From positions 1 through 5,040 of the forward strand of contig JAEZKW010000069.1 of the NCBI GenBank assembly GCA_023415375.1: 5,040 nt of DNA. Reading direction: 5' to 3'. Numbering within the stretch: the first letter of the stretch is position 1; each line of letters begins with the position of its first letter. Both the position numbers and the translations under genes were made by a program. Below the pieces are notes generated by a model that made no database searches, was not told the DNA's origin, and worked only from the letters and a program-made list of their open reading frames with translations. Shown one piece after another: positions 1 to 5,040 of the stretch. The DNA comes from Bacillota bacterium. Its GTDB lineage: Bacteria; Bacillota; UBA4882; UBA8346.

Positions 1-1086
1 AAAATCGGTAAACTATGGATGTGGGAAGGGTTAAAACGGAAAGAAGTTGAAAAAGCTTCTGCGGGGGATATTGTTGCCATAGCGGGACTTGGTCAAGTCA
101 ATATCGGTGAAACCGTCAGCGACCCTGAAAACCCGTCCCCGTTACCTTTATTAACTGTAGATGAACCGACCTTAACCATGAATTTTATAGTCAATGATAG
201 TCCGTTCGCCGGTAAAGAGGGTAAATATGTCACCTCTCGTCATATTCGGGAGCGTTTGTTTAAGGAAGCAGAAACCAATGTCAGCCTGCGGGTCGCTGAA
301 ACCGATTCGGCGGACTCATTTGAAGTATCGGGCCGAGGCGAATTACACCTCGGGATTTTAATTGAAACAATGCGCCGCGAAGGCTATGAACTTCAAATCT
401 CTAAACCCAGGCCTATTTTAAAAAGGATTAAAGGTGAACTTTGCGAACCTTATGAACGCCTTTTTCTGAACCTTCCTGAGGAGTTTTCAGGTAGGGCTAT
501 TGAAAATCTAGGCAGCCGCCGTGCTGAAATGATTAATATGCAACCGGCCGGAGAGAAAAATGTCAAACTGGAGTTTTTGGTCCCGGCTAGAGGTTTGATT
601 GGATTCCGTTCCGAATTTTTAACTGACACTAAAGGTGAAGGAATTATGCACCATATGTTTGATCATTATGGGCCTTGGAAGGGTGAAATCGCTACCCGGC
701 ATCGCGGGGTTTTAACCGCTTTTGAAACCGGAGAAGCGACAACTTATGGGATTCATAATGTTGAGGAACGTGGTTCGTTATTTATCAGCCCGATAGATAA
801 GATTTATGCCGGGATGATTGTAGGTGAGAATTCCCGGGAGGGCGATTTGGATGTTAACGTCTGTAAGAAAAAGCATCTAACCAACATGCGGGCTAGCACT
901 TCCGACGAAACGATCCGTTTGACTCCGCCACGGACCTTTACTTTGGAGCAGGCCATGGAATACATTGAAGAGGACGAACTCGTTGAGGTTACTCCAAATT
1001 CAATCCGCTTGCGTAAAAAGATCCTGGATAGGAGCGAACGGGAAAGAATGGCTAAACGCAGTAAAGATGCGACTGTCGTATCATAA
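1..1086 (+). CDS. typA: TypA/BipA translational GTPase, C-terminal 361 residues (5' end outside window)
   Basis: The frame is open from base 1 and ends at TAA 1084-1086. TypA/BipA is a ribosome-binding GTPase of the EF-G/LepA superfamily, linked to ribosome assembly and stress or cold adaptation in the cytoplasm. Family members have about 600-615 residues, so roughly 245-250 are missing, including the whole GTPase domain. What remains, numbered from base 1: the end of the EF-Tu-like beta-barrel (about 1-56); an EF-G domain III-like fold (about 57-137) with SGRGELHLGIL at 110-120; an EF-G domain V-like fold (about 148-227) containing PARGLIGFRSEFLTDTKGEG from 195; and the TypA-specific C-terminal domain (about 228-361) with KKHLTNMRAS and the LVEVTPNSIRLRKKIL segment near the end. 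The domain V and C-terminal motifs separate it from LepA and EF-G. It has no frameshift and ends with a short basic tail. The stop lies 4 bases from the stop of the convergent ankyrin gene, and I see no terminator between them. Identification is firm. Confidence 0.97.
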   Translation, partial: KIGKLWMWEGLKRKEVEKASAGDIVAIAGLGQVNIGETVSDPENPSPLPLLTVDEPTLTMNFIVNDSPFAGKEGKYVTSRHIRERLFKEAETNVSLRVAETDSADSFEVSGRGELHLGILIETMRREGYELQISKPRPILKRIKGELCEPYERLFLNLPEEFSGRAIENLGSRRAEMINMQPAGEKNVKLEFLVPARGLIGFRSEFLTDTKGEGIMHHMFDHYGPWKGEIATRHRGVLTAFETGEATTYGIHNVEERGSLFISPIDKIYAGMIVGENSREGDLDVNVCKKKHLTNMRASTSDETIRLTPPRTFTLEQAMEYIEEDELVEVTPNSIRLRKKILDRSERERMAKRSKDATVVS

Positions 1087-1090
1087 CTTT

Positions 1091-3193
1091 TTATTCTTTC
1101 GCTCCGGCGTTTTTAAGTATATTCACAATCTCCGGGTAGTGACCAGCTGCATTCAAAGCTGTATAACCGTCGTGATTGCGCAGAGATAGATCCGGTTTTT
1201 TACTAAGTAGTATTTTTACGGTGGAAATGTCGCCCTTAAAACTGGCCAGCATGACGGCTGATGAGCCATCTTGGCGTATGGAGTTTACTTCGGCGCCATT
1301 ATCCATCAAATATTGAACCACATCGGACCTTTGATAAAGGATAGCGATGATTAATGCATTATCTCCATCCTTATCATTGGTATTGATAGGTGAGTGATTT
1401 TCAACAAGTAATTTCAACGCCTTCACTTGGCCGCATTTGGCAGCAATTATCAAAGCGGTCCATCCCGATTTCTCAGTCTTCAAATTGAAATCCGGATGAC
1501 AATCAACCAGTTTTTGGACGATATCAACAGCGCCTGTTTGGATTGCCCACATTAGGGCAGTCCAACCTCCCCGACCCTGAATATTCCCATCCGCACCAGA
1601 GGTTAACAAGATAGGCACTAAATCCCGATAACCGTACATTGATGCTAGAATAAGAGCGGTATCGCCGTCACTATCCTTTACATTGACCATGGCTCCTTTT
1701 TCAATTAAAGCCTGGACGATTTGGCTCTGATTTTGTTTGACCGCCAGTAGCAAAGCGGGGGTACCGATAGAATCTTTGGCATTGGGATCGGCTCCTTGGC
1801 CTAATAAGGCTGTTAGGGTTGGAAAATCTTTTTGACGAACGGCCTCAATTAAAAGAGAGTTTGGATTGACTCCGCTAGAGATAAAGGTTTTAAATTGATC
1901 GGATTGGCCGTTTTTGGCTGCCAGTAATAATGGCGTATCCCCTTTTTTATCACGGATACTTGGATCCCCGCCTTTTGATAACAACAATTGCAAAATGTCT
2001 TGATGGCCTTGCTGAACGGCAAAGTGTAAAGCCGTCCAACCGTTTTCATCGGCCGCATTGGGATTGACCCCTTTGGAAATTAAATTCTGCACGTTCTCGA
2101 TGTTACCTTGATTAGCGGCTACCATTAATGGAGTACGGCCATGATTATCCGTTCCGTTTATATTTGCACCATTATCCATTAGTAGTTTGGCGGCATCATT
2201 GCTGCCTTTGGAAACAGCCCAAAAAAGAGCCGACCATTTATTGGAGTCCACCATATTCAGAGTTGCTTTGTTATTTAATAGTACTTTCACAGCTTCAGGA
2301 TGATTTTCGGCCGAAGCTGCCATCAGTGGAGTAAATCCTTCTGGATCGTGAACGTCGACATTCGCACCTTTGGCGACAATCAGTGAAATATTCGAAGCAT
2401 GGCCTTGCTTTGACTCCCATAATAATACATTCCAACCGCTATTGTCGGTAGCTTTATAATTCGTGGCCTTTTTTAGTAGGATTTGAACAGTTTCTTTATT
2501 TCCGCTGGAAGCGGCGGCTATCAGAGGGGTAATCCCATTGATCGCGGCATAGTCAACTTCAGCGCCATTATCCATTAGAAATTTAACGGCATCCGGATAA
2601 CCATTTTTGGCTGCCCATAATATAGGGGTCCAACCCTGGTCATCTTGTTCATTTAGGTTGGCATGATAATTATTATTTAAAGTGGCTATTAAACCGGTAT
2701 CGCCTTTTTTGGCCGCATAAATACAACTAAGATTTATATTAGCCCCTTTATTGACTAAAAATTGAATAATTCTAGGATTGTTAATTTTGATGGCGTAAAT
2801 TAAGGCTGTATAACCCTCAATGGTACGAAGGTTAAAGTCGGTTTGAGGGTTTTTGAGGATCATTTCGACAATCGGAAGATATTTATTGTTCACTGCATGA
2901 ATTAACGCAGTGGAACCATAATTATCTTGCAAATTCGGATCGGCGCCTTTGTCCAGCAATATTTTTACAATAGGAGCAAATCCCTTATCGGCCGCAATAA
3001 TCAAAGGAGTCCAATTATTGTCCCCTCGGGTATTGATATCCGCCCCTTTGCCCACCAAACTTTTAACCAATGAAGCTTTATTTTTTGCAACTGCACTTAA
3101 TAAATTGGAATTCAGATCTTCTGCCTGCGCTACAAAGGGTAAAACAACAGTTAATGACAGCGCTAAAAGTAAATACCGCATTCTTTTTTCCAT
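1091..3193 (-). CDS. Exported ankyrin-repeat protein, about 21 repeats, 700 aa
   Basis: Residues 1-24 form a Sec signal peptide (basic start, hydrophobic core, AQA before ED). Residues 26-700 are almost entirely ankyrin repeats of about 33 residues with the usual TPL/TAL...A...G...LL..GA..N..D..G pattern. Ankyrin stacks bind proteins and have no catalytic activity, so the partner is unknown. No lipobox, LPxTG, membrane segment or other domain follows, so the mature protein should be free outside the membrane. The ATG at 3193 is chosen because GGGAGGAAGG lies just upstream and a signal peptide starts there. An in-frame TTG at 3286 would add 31 residues that bury the signal peptide. The gene lies 140 bp downstream of a same-strand membrane phosphoesterase gene and ends 4 bp from the convergent typA stop. 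Family assignment is firm; function is unknown. Confidence 0.93.
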   Translation of the reverse strand: MEKRMRYLLLALSLTVVLPFVAQAEDLNSNLLSAVAKNKASLVKSLVGKGADINTRGDNNWTPLIIAADKGFAPIVKILLDKGADPNLQDNYGSTALIHAVNNKYLPIVEMILKNPQTDFNLRTIEGYTALIYAIKINNPRIIQFLVNKGANINLSCIYAAKKGDTGLIATLNNNYHANLNEQDDQGWTPILWAAKNGYPDAVKFLMDNGAEVDYAAINGITPLIAAASSGNKETVQILLKKATNYKATDNSGWNVLLWESKQGHASNISLIVAKGANVDVHDPEGFTPLMAASAENHPEAVKVLLNNKATLNMVDSNKWSALFWAVSKGSNDAAKLLMDNGANINGTDNHGRTPLMVAANQGNIENVQNLISKGVNPNAADENGWTALHFAVQQGHQDILQLLLSKGGDPSIRDKKGDTPLLLAAKNGQSDQFKTFISSGVNPNSLLIEAVRQKDFPTLTALLGQGADPNAKDSIGTPALLLAVKQNQSQIVQALIEKGAMVNVKDSDGDTALILASMYGYRDLVPILLTSGADGNIQGRGGWTALMWAIQTGAVDIVQKLVDCHPDFNLKTEKSGWTALIIAAKCGQVKALKLLVENHSPINTNDKDGDNALIIAILYQRSDVVQYLMDNGAEVNSIRQDGSSAVMLASFKGDISTVKILLSKKPDLSLRNHDGYTALNAAGHYPEIVNILKNAGAKE
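1094..3118 (-). repeat. Coding ankyrin-repeat array, 21 units in three stacks
   Basis: By eye the units fall at residues 26-60, 61-93, 94-127, 128-156, 157-187, 188-220, 221-253, 254-286, 287-319, 320-352, 353-385, 386-418, 419-446, 447-477, 478-510, 511-543, 544-577, 578-610, 611-643, 644-676 and 677-700. Most are exactly 33 residues. Units 3 and 17 have 34 and share DFNL(R/K)T. Units 4 and 13 are cut short (29 and 28), and the following units 5 and 14 (31 each) start directly in the helix without the usual finger, so the array divides into stacks of 4, 9 and 8 units. The first and last units act as caps. The units are well diverged in sequence, so this is an old array and not a recent DNA expansion. 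Confidence 0.9.
3122..3193 (-). other. Sec signal peptide of the ankyrin protein (residues 1-24)
   Basis: The segment has Lys3, Arg4 and Arg6, then an uninterrupted hydrophobic stretch from Leu8 to Val21, then AQA at 22-24 followed by Glu-Asp. This matches the small-x-small rule for signal peptidase I. There is no Cys near the cleavage site, so it is not a lipoprotein signal. It implies that the ankyrin array folds outside the cytoplasmic membrane. Confidence 0.85.
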
Positions 3194-3200
3194 GGATTTC

Positions 3201-3210
3201 CCTTCCTCCC
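3201..3210 (-). promoter_or_regulatory. Ribosome binding site of the ankyrin gene
   Basis: Read on the minus strand this is GGGAGGAAGG, ending 7 bases before the ATG at 3193. The GGAGG core lies 11 bases away, and the nearer AGGAAGG part gives closer spacing. It decides the start in favour of ATG 3193 over the upstream TTG at 3286, which has no comparable site. Confidence 0.8.
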
Positions 3211-3220
3211 GAAACCAATT

Positions 3221-3269
3221 CCAACAAATGGCTCCCCACAAATTGTAATTTCCACAAACAATTGTAAAA
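3221..3269 (-). repeat. Short direct repeats in the leader of the ankyrin gene
   Basis: On the plus strand CCAACAAA (3221-3228), CCACAAA (3236-3242) and CCACAAA (3252-3258) are spaced 15 and 16 bp apart. The last two copies are each followed closely by ATTGTAA (3242-3248 and 3261-3267). They lie between the phosphoesterase stop and the ankyrin ribosome site, where an operator or RNA-level signal could be. No known regulator is recognised, and in an A/T-rich gap this could be chance. Confidence 0.4.
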
Positions 3270-3286
3270 ATCCTGCCATTTGGCAA
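3242..3286 (-). promoter_or_regulatory. Possible weak promoters for the ankyrin gene
   Basis: On the minus strand two TACAAT hexamers (3261-3266 and 3242-3247) each match the -10 consensus at five of six bases. Possible -35 elements are TTGCCA (3281-3286), 14 bp from the first, and TTTACA (3263-3268), 15 bp from the second. Both spacers are shorter than the usual 16-18 bp, so the reading is weak. The gene may instead be reached by read-through from the phosphoesterase promoter. Confidence 0.25.
3274..3285. promoter_or_regulatory. Dyad TGCCA-TT-TGGCA in the gap between the two minus-strand genes
   Basis: This is a perfect 5-bp inverted repeat around a 2-bp centre. As RNA from the minus strand it could form TGCC/GGCA around an AAAT loop, followed by GG, A and five T. 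That is a very weak terminator or attenuator at best. It overlaps the candidate TTGCCA -35 element, so an operator is equally possible. Confidence 0.3.
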
Positions 3287-3333
3287 CGTTTGTTTGGCTT
3301 ACATCATTTTTGGAAATATTTCAGAAGAAAAGT

Positions 3334-4749
3334 TCAAAAAGTACGGCGATCAACCGTCAGAGTTCCTTCTCCGCCGTTAATTTTTATGGAATCCACTGCA
3401 TGGAGTGTCATTTTATTCTGGGGACCTTTTTTCCAATAAAGTATTGAAGCGCTATAGGGTACGGCTTTATCGACAAAACCTCTCATTCCTGCAGCCCCGG
3501 TGGTTCCAGCATCATCAATAACAGTTTTTTTCTCCACCGAGAGTTTGTATTGATGGTCATGACCATGGAGTATGACCGGAACAGAGCCGATGAGATCCTT
3601 GGCGAGATTGCGGTTGTGGACTGCAATGATATCAGGCAATTGAACATCACGAAAAACTCTTTCTTTCAGCACTTTTGCAGCTTCTAAATATTTTTCGGCA
3701 GGAGCTACATCGGAATTATAATTTTTGGCGGCTGGGTCGGCCGCACCGGAAATGGTTAGTCCATAGATTTGCAGGTCCTTTTTGGCCACTATAATTACAT
3801 GCTTCGTGTGGATAAGGCGTTTGATAATCAGCGGTGAATCATGATTGCCGGGAATAAAGACATAGGGCACTTTAAGTTCCGGTATTCGATCAATAATTTT
3901 AGCCTCGAGTTCGGTTCCGTAATCGGTTAAGTCGCCGGTATCGATAATGAATTGAATTTTGAAGTTTGAAATCAATTCACTGATAAAATCAAAGGCTGCC
4001 GGGTTATTGTGAATGTCACTGACATGTAAAACCTTAATATCTGATTGCCGCGTTTGGGCGCTGTCGCCCATGCTCTTCATATCTTCAGCTTGCTTGAATA
4101 AAATCGGTAACCCCTGAGAGATTTTTTTTAAATTGTTTCCGATGACTTCAATATTTTCTAAGCTCATTGTTACCAAATTCATAGCCCAGGGAGCAGCCGA
4201 TAGGACTCCCCGATATTGAGGGTGTTCAATTTCTTTTGGCTGATAAGAAATGATAGTTGTAGCAATTAAGATGACTATCGTGGCTGTTGAACAGAGCATC
4301 CCGTAAAGAAAAAGTTTGGATAAGGGTTTCACTCTGAGCACCAATAATACAAGAGCCCCTCCTAATAAGCCATAGATAACAACGGATAGAAAAAAAGTCA
4401 TCATGGTTGATTTCACTTCATTTTGAAGCAAAGTTAACCATTGCTGTTTTGGTGGTAGTGAGTTTAACTGTTTAGCCAAACCTGAAAAATCGACTTCATC
4501 AAGAGTAATTATAAATTGCCAGGGAGTTTTATGAGATTCAAAAAATAAACGGCCAATGGGCGGGACTTCGATCATGGTACCGCCCTGGATGCAAAACTTA
4601 TTGTGCAATTTAAAAGACAGTGAGTTTAGAGTAAAAGTGGTAGTGGAAAATAATTGAATAAACGACAAGGTAAAAAAACAAACCAGCAAAGTCAAAATTA
4701 TAATACGAAACCGGCGGTTTTGACTTAAGGTCACCCATAATTTTCTCAT
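3334..4749 (-). CDS. Membrane-anchored calcineurin-like metallophosphoesterase, domain outside
   Basis: This 471-residue protein pairs an N-terminal membrane region with a C-terminal calcineurin-like phosphoesterase domain. Membrane segments lie at about 16-34, 117-138 and 146-168. The basic stretches NRRFR (before segment 1) and RVKPLSK (between 2 and 3) put both on the inside, so loop 35-116 and the catalytic domain face out. All two-metal motifs are present: DIH (Asp245, His247), GDLTD (Asp273), GNHD (Asn302, His303, Asp304), His378 in AVHN, and GHDH (His397, His399). An intact enzyme is therefore expected, but the substrate cannot be told; the wider family cleaves phosphomonoesters and phosphodiesters. 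The GTTGAAGMRG segment followed by PYSASILYW resembles, from memory, polytopic phosphoesterases of Actinobacteria and Firmicutes. ATG 4749 is chosen because GAGG lies 6 bases upstream. The ankyrin gene follows on the same strand after 140 bp. Confidence 0.92.
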   Translation of the reverse strand: MRKLWVTLSQNRRFRIIILTLLVCFFTLSFIQLFSTTTFTLNSLSFKLHNKFCIQGGTMIEVPPIGRLFFESHKTPWQFIITLDEVDFSGLAKQLNSLPPKQQWLTLLQNEVKSTMMTFFLSVVIYGLLGGALVLLVLRVKPLSKLFLYGMLCSTATIVILIATTIISYQPKEIEHPQYRGVLSAAPWAMNLVTMSLENIEVIGNNLKKISQGLPILFKQAEDMKSMGDSAQTRQSDIKVLHVSDIHNNPAAFDFISELISNFKIQFIIDTGDLTDYGTELEAKIIDRIPELKVPYVFIPGNHDSPLIIKRLIHTKHVIIVAKKDLQIYGLTISGAADPAAKNYNSDVAPAEKYLEAAKVLKERVFRDVQLPDIIAVHNRNLAKDLIGSVPVILHGHDHQYKLSVEKKTVIDDAGTTGAAGMRGFVDKAVPYSASILYWKKGPQNKMTLHAVDSIKINGGEGTLTVDRRTF

Positions 4750-4755
4750 GCTAAG

Positions 4756-4759
4756 CCTC
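4756..4759 (-). promoter_or_regulatory. Ribosome binding site of the phosphoesterase gene
   Basis: GAGG on the minus strand lies 6 bases before ATG 4749. The G of an in-frame TTG (4759-4761) is the first base of this GAGG, and no purine-rich site lies before that TTG. The ATG is therefore the better start, and the protein is four residues shorter than the longest possible frame. Confidence 0.7.
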
Positions 4760-4772
4760 AAGATTTTTTTTT

Positions 4773-4781
4773 ATTATAACA
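4773..4781 (-). promoter_or_regulatory. Extended -10 promoter of the phosphoesterase gene
   Basis: On the minus strand the sequence is TGTTATAAT: a perfect TATAAT hexamer (4773-4778) with the TG of an extended -10 one base upstream. No good -35 hexamer lies 16-18 bp upstream (about 4795-4802), which is usual for extended -10 promoters of the main sigma factor. Transcription should start near 4765-4767, giving a leader of only about 17 bases that begins in a run of A. Confidence 0.65.
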
Positions 4782-4823
4782 TATTACGGTCATGCGATTT
4801 CCTGTGATTCTAAGCCTTTACTG

Positions 4824-4851
4824 GAATAAAATATCTTTCTTCTCATATAAA
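4824..4851 (+). promoter_or_regulatory. Possible promoter of the zinc-ribbon gene
   Basis: TATAAA at 4846-4851 is a reasonable -10 for the main sigma factor, but no TTGACA-like element stands 17 bp upstream. Read instead as a SigE-type sporulation promoter, GAATAAA (4824-4830) and CATATAAA (4844-4851), 13 bp apart, match that consensus partly. Neither reading is strong. Nothing else in the window shows that the organism sporulates. Confidence 0.3.
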
Positions 4852-4870
4852 TGGAATAAGACTTCCCGGA

Positions 4871-4879
4871 GAGGTGATC
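4871..4879 (+). promoter_or_regulatory. Strong ribosome binding site of the zinc-ribbon gene
   Basis: GAGGTGATC matches nine bases of the classical Shine-Dalgarno complement AAGGAGGTGATC, and its GAGG lies 8 bases before the ATG at 4883. This supports a real gene start there, although the gene is cut off soon after by the window end. Confidence 0.85.
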
Positions 4880-4882
4880 TTC

Positions 4883-5040
4883 ATGGCATATTGCTCTGAT
4901 TGCGGTGTTTACTATACAGGTGAAGAAGATATTTGCCCAGGTTGCGGAAATCATGTTTCTCAAAAACGAAAACCGGAAGCCGGGTCTTTGCCGGAAGTAG
5001 GTATCGAAGTACCAATCATCATCGATGGAAAGGATTTTCC
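4883..5040 (+). CDS. Zinc-ribbon protein, N-terminal 52 residues (3' end outside window)
   Basis: ATG 4883 follows a near-ideal ribosome binding site, and the frame stays open to the window end (52 codons and 2 bases). The protein starts with two CxxC knuckles, Cys4-Ser-Asp-Cys7 and Cys18-Pro-Gly-Cys21, each followed by Gly. This is a short zinc-ribbon fold that should bind one zinc ion through four cysteines. Such N-terminal ribbons are common on otherwise unrelated Firmicutes proteins, often ahead of membrane or extracytoplasmic domains. After a basic, Lys/Arg-rich linker (about 27-32), residues 39-51 look like the start of a beta-rich domain (EVPIIIDGKDF), which I do not recognise. The gene is divergent from the phosphoesterase gene, with 133 bp between the start codons. 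Function cannot be assigned from this fragment. Confidence 0.85.
   Translation, partial: MAYCSDCGVYYTGEEDICPGCGNHVSQKRKPEAGSLPEVGIEVPIIIDGKDF

Noticed and set aside
1100..1114. CGC-TCCG-GCG followed by five T as a typA terminator.
   Set aside because: The stem has only 3 bp and lies in the ankyrin coding end; too weak to call.
965..1189. Plus-strand open frame overlapping the end of typA and of the ankyrin gene.
   Set aside because: It lies within two well-supported genes, has no family-like features and no ribosome site.
1165..1200. AACCG/CGGTT stem followed by a T-run as a plus-strand terminator.
   Set aside because: Only 5 bp around a 23-base loop, inside the ankyrin gene; probably chance.
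1094..3118. Regular repeats considered as a CRISPR array or DNA satellite.
   Set aside because: The period is about 99 bp, in frame, diverged at DNA level and fully explained by ankyrin repeats.
2949..3267. Plus-strand open frames opposite the start of the ankyrin gene.
   Set aside because: They are antisense shadows of the signal peptide and first repeats, with no recognisable domain.
3194..3286. In-frame extension of the ankyrin protein to a TTG at 3286, adding 31 residues.
   Set aside because: The added residues bury a clear signal peptide, no ribosome site precedes the TTG, and a strong one precedes ATG 3193.
3313..3331. Palindrome GAAATATTTC and a CodY-like box just past the phosphoesterase stop.
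   Set aside because: The palindrome is short and A/T-rich, and the CodY comparison gives about five mismatches in 15 bases.
4750..4761. TTG at 4759-4761 as start of the phosphoesterase.
   Set aside because: It overlaps the GAGG that serves ATG 4749 and has no ribosome site of its own.

Overview
The window looks like chromosomal DNA from a bacterium of the Firmicutes (Bacillota), most likely a Clostridia- or Negativicutes-type lineage. The reasons are purine-rich Shine-Dalgarno sites (one matches nine bases of the classical anti-SD complement), an A/T-rich extended -10 promoter, moderate-to-low GC judged by eye, and the style of the TypA protein. The taxonomic call is inference. No tRNA, rRNA, CRISPR array, insertion sequence or phage gene is visible.

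Layout. Bases 1-1086 (+) hold the last 361 codons of typA/bipA, a ribosome-associated translational GTPase; its GTPase domain lies before the window. Four bases after its stop, in the opposite direction, ends a gene for a 700-residue exported protein built almost wholly of about 21 ankyrin repeats (1091-3193, -). After a 140-bp gap with small repeats and a dyad comes a second minus-strand gene, for a 471-residue membrane-anchored calcineurin-like metallophosphoesterase (3334-4749, -). A 133-bp divergent region (4750-4882) separates it from the start of a plus-strand gene for a zinc-ribbon protein (4883 to the window end).

How the genes may work together. typA is a housekeeping neighbour. The phosphoesterase and the ankyrin protein share strand and order, so they may be co-transcribed from the strong extended -10 promoter at 4773-4781, possibly with a second weak promoter in the gap. 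Both products are predicted outside the cytoplasmic membrane: the phosphoesterase domain follows three membrane segments whose charge pattern places it outside, and the ankyrin protein has a Sec signal peptide and no anchor. A cell-surface enzyme next to an exported protein-binding solenoid is the most interesting association here, but a functional link is inference.

The best structural observations are in the ankyrin protein. The array is cut into three stacks by two joints lacking the usual beta-hairpin finger, and the middle stack alternates Trp-type and TPL-type repeats, pointing to growth by duplication of 66-residue repeat pairs.
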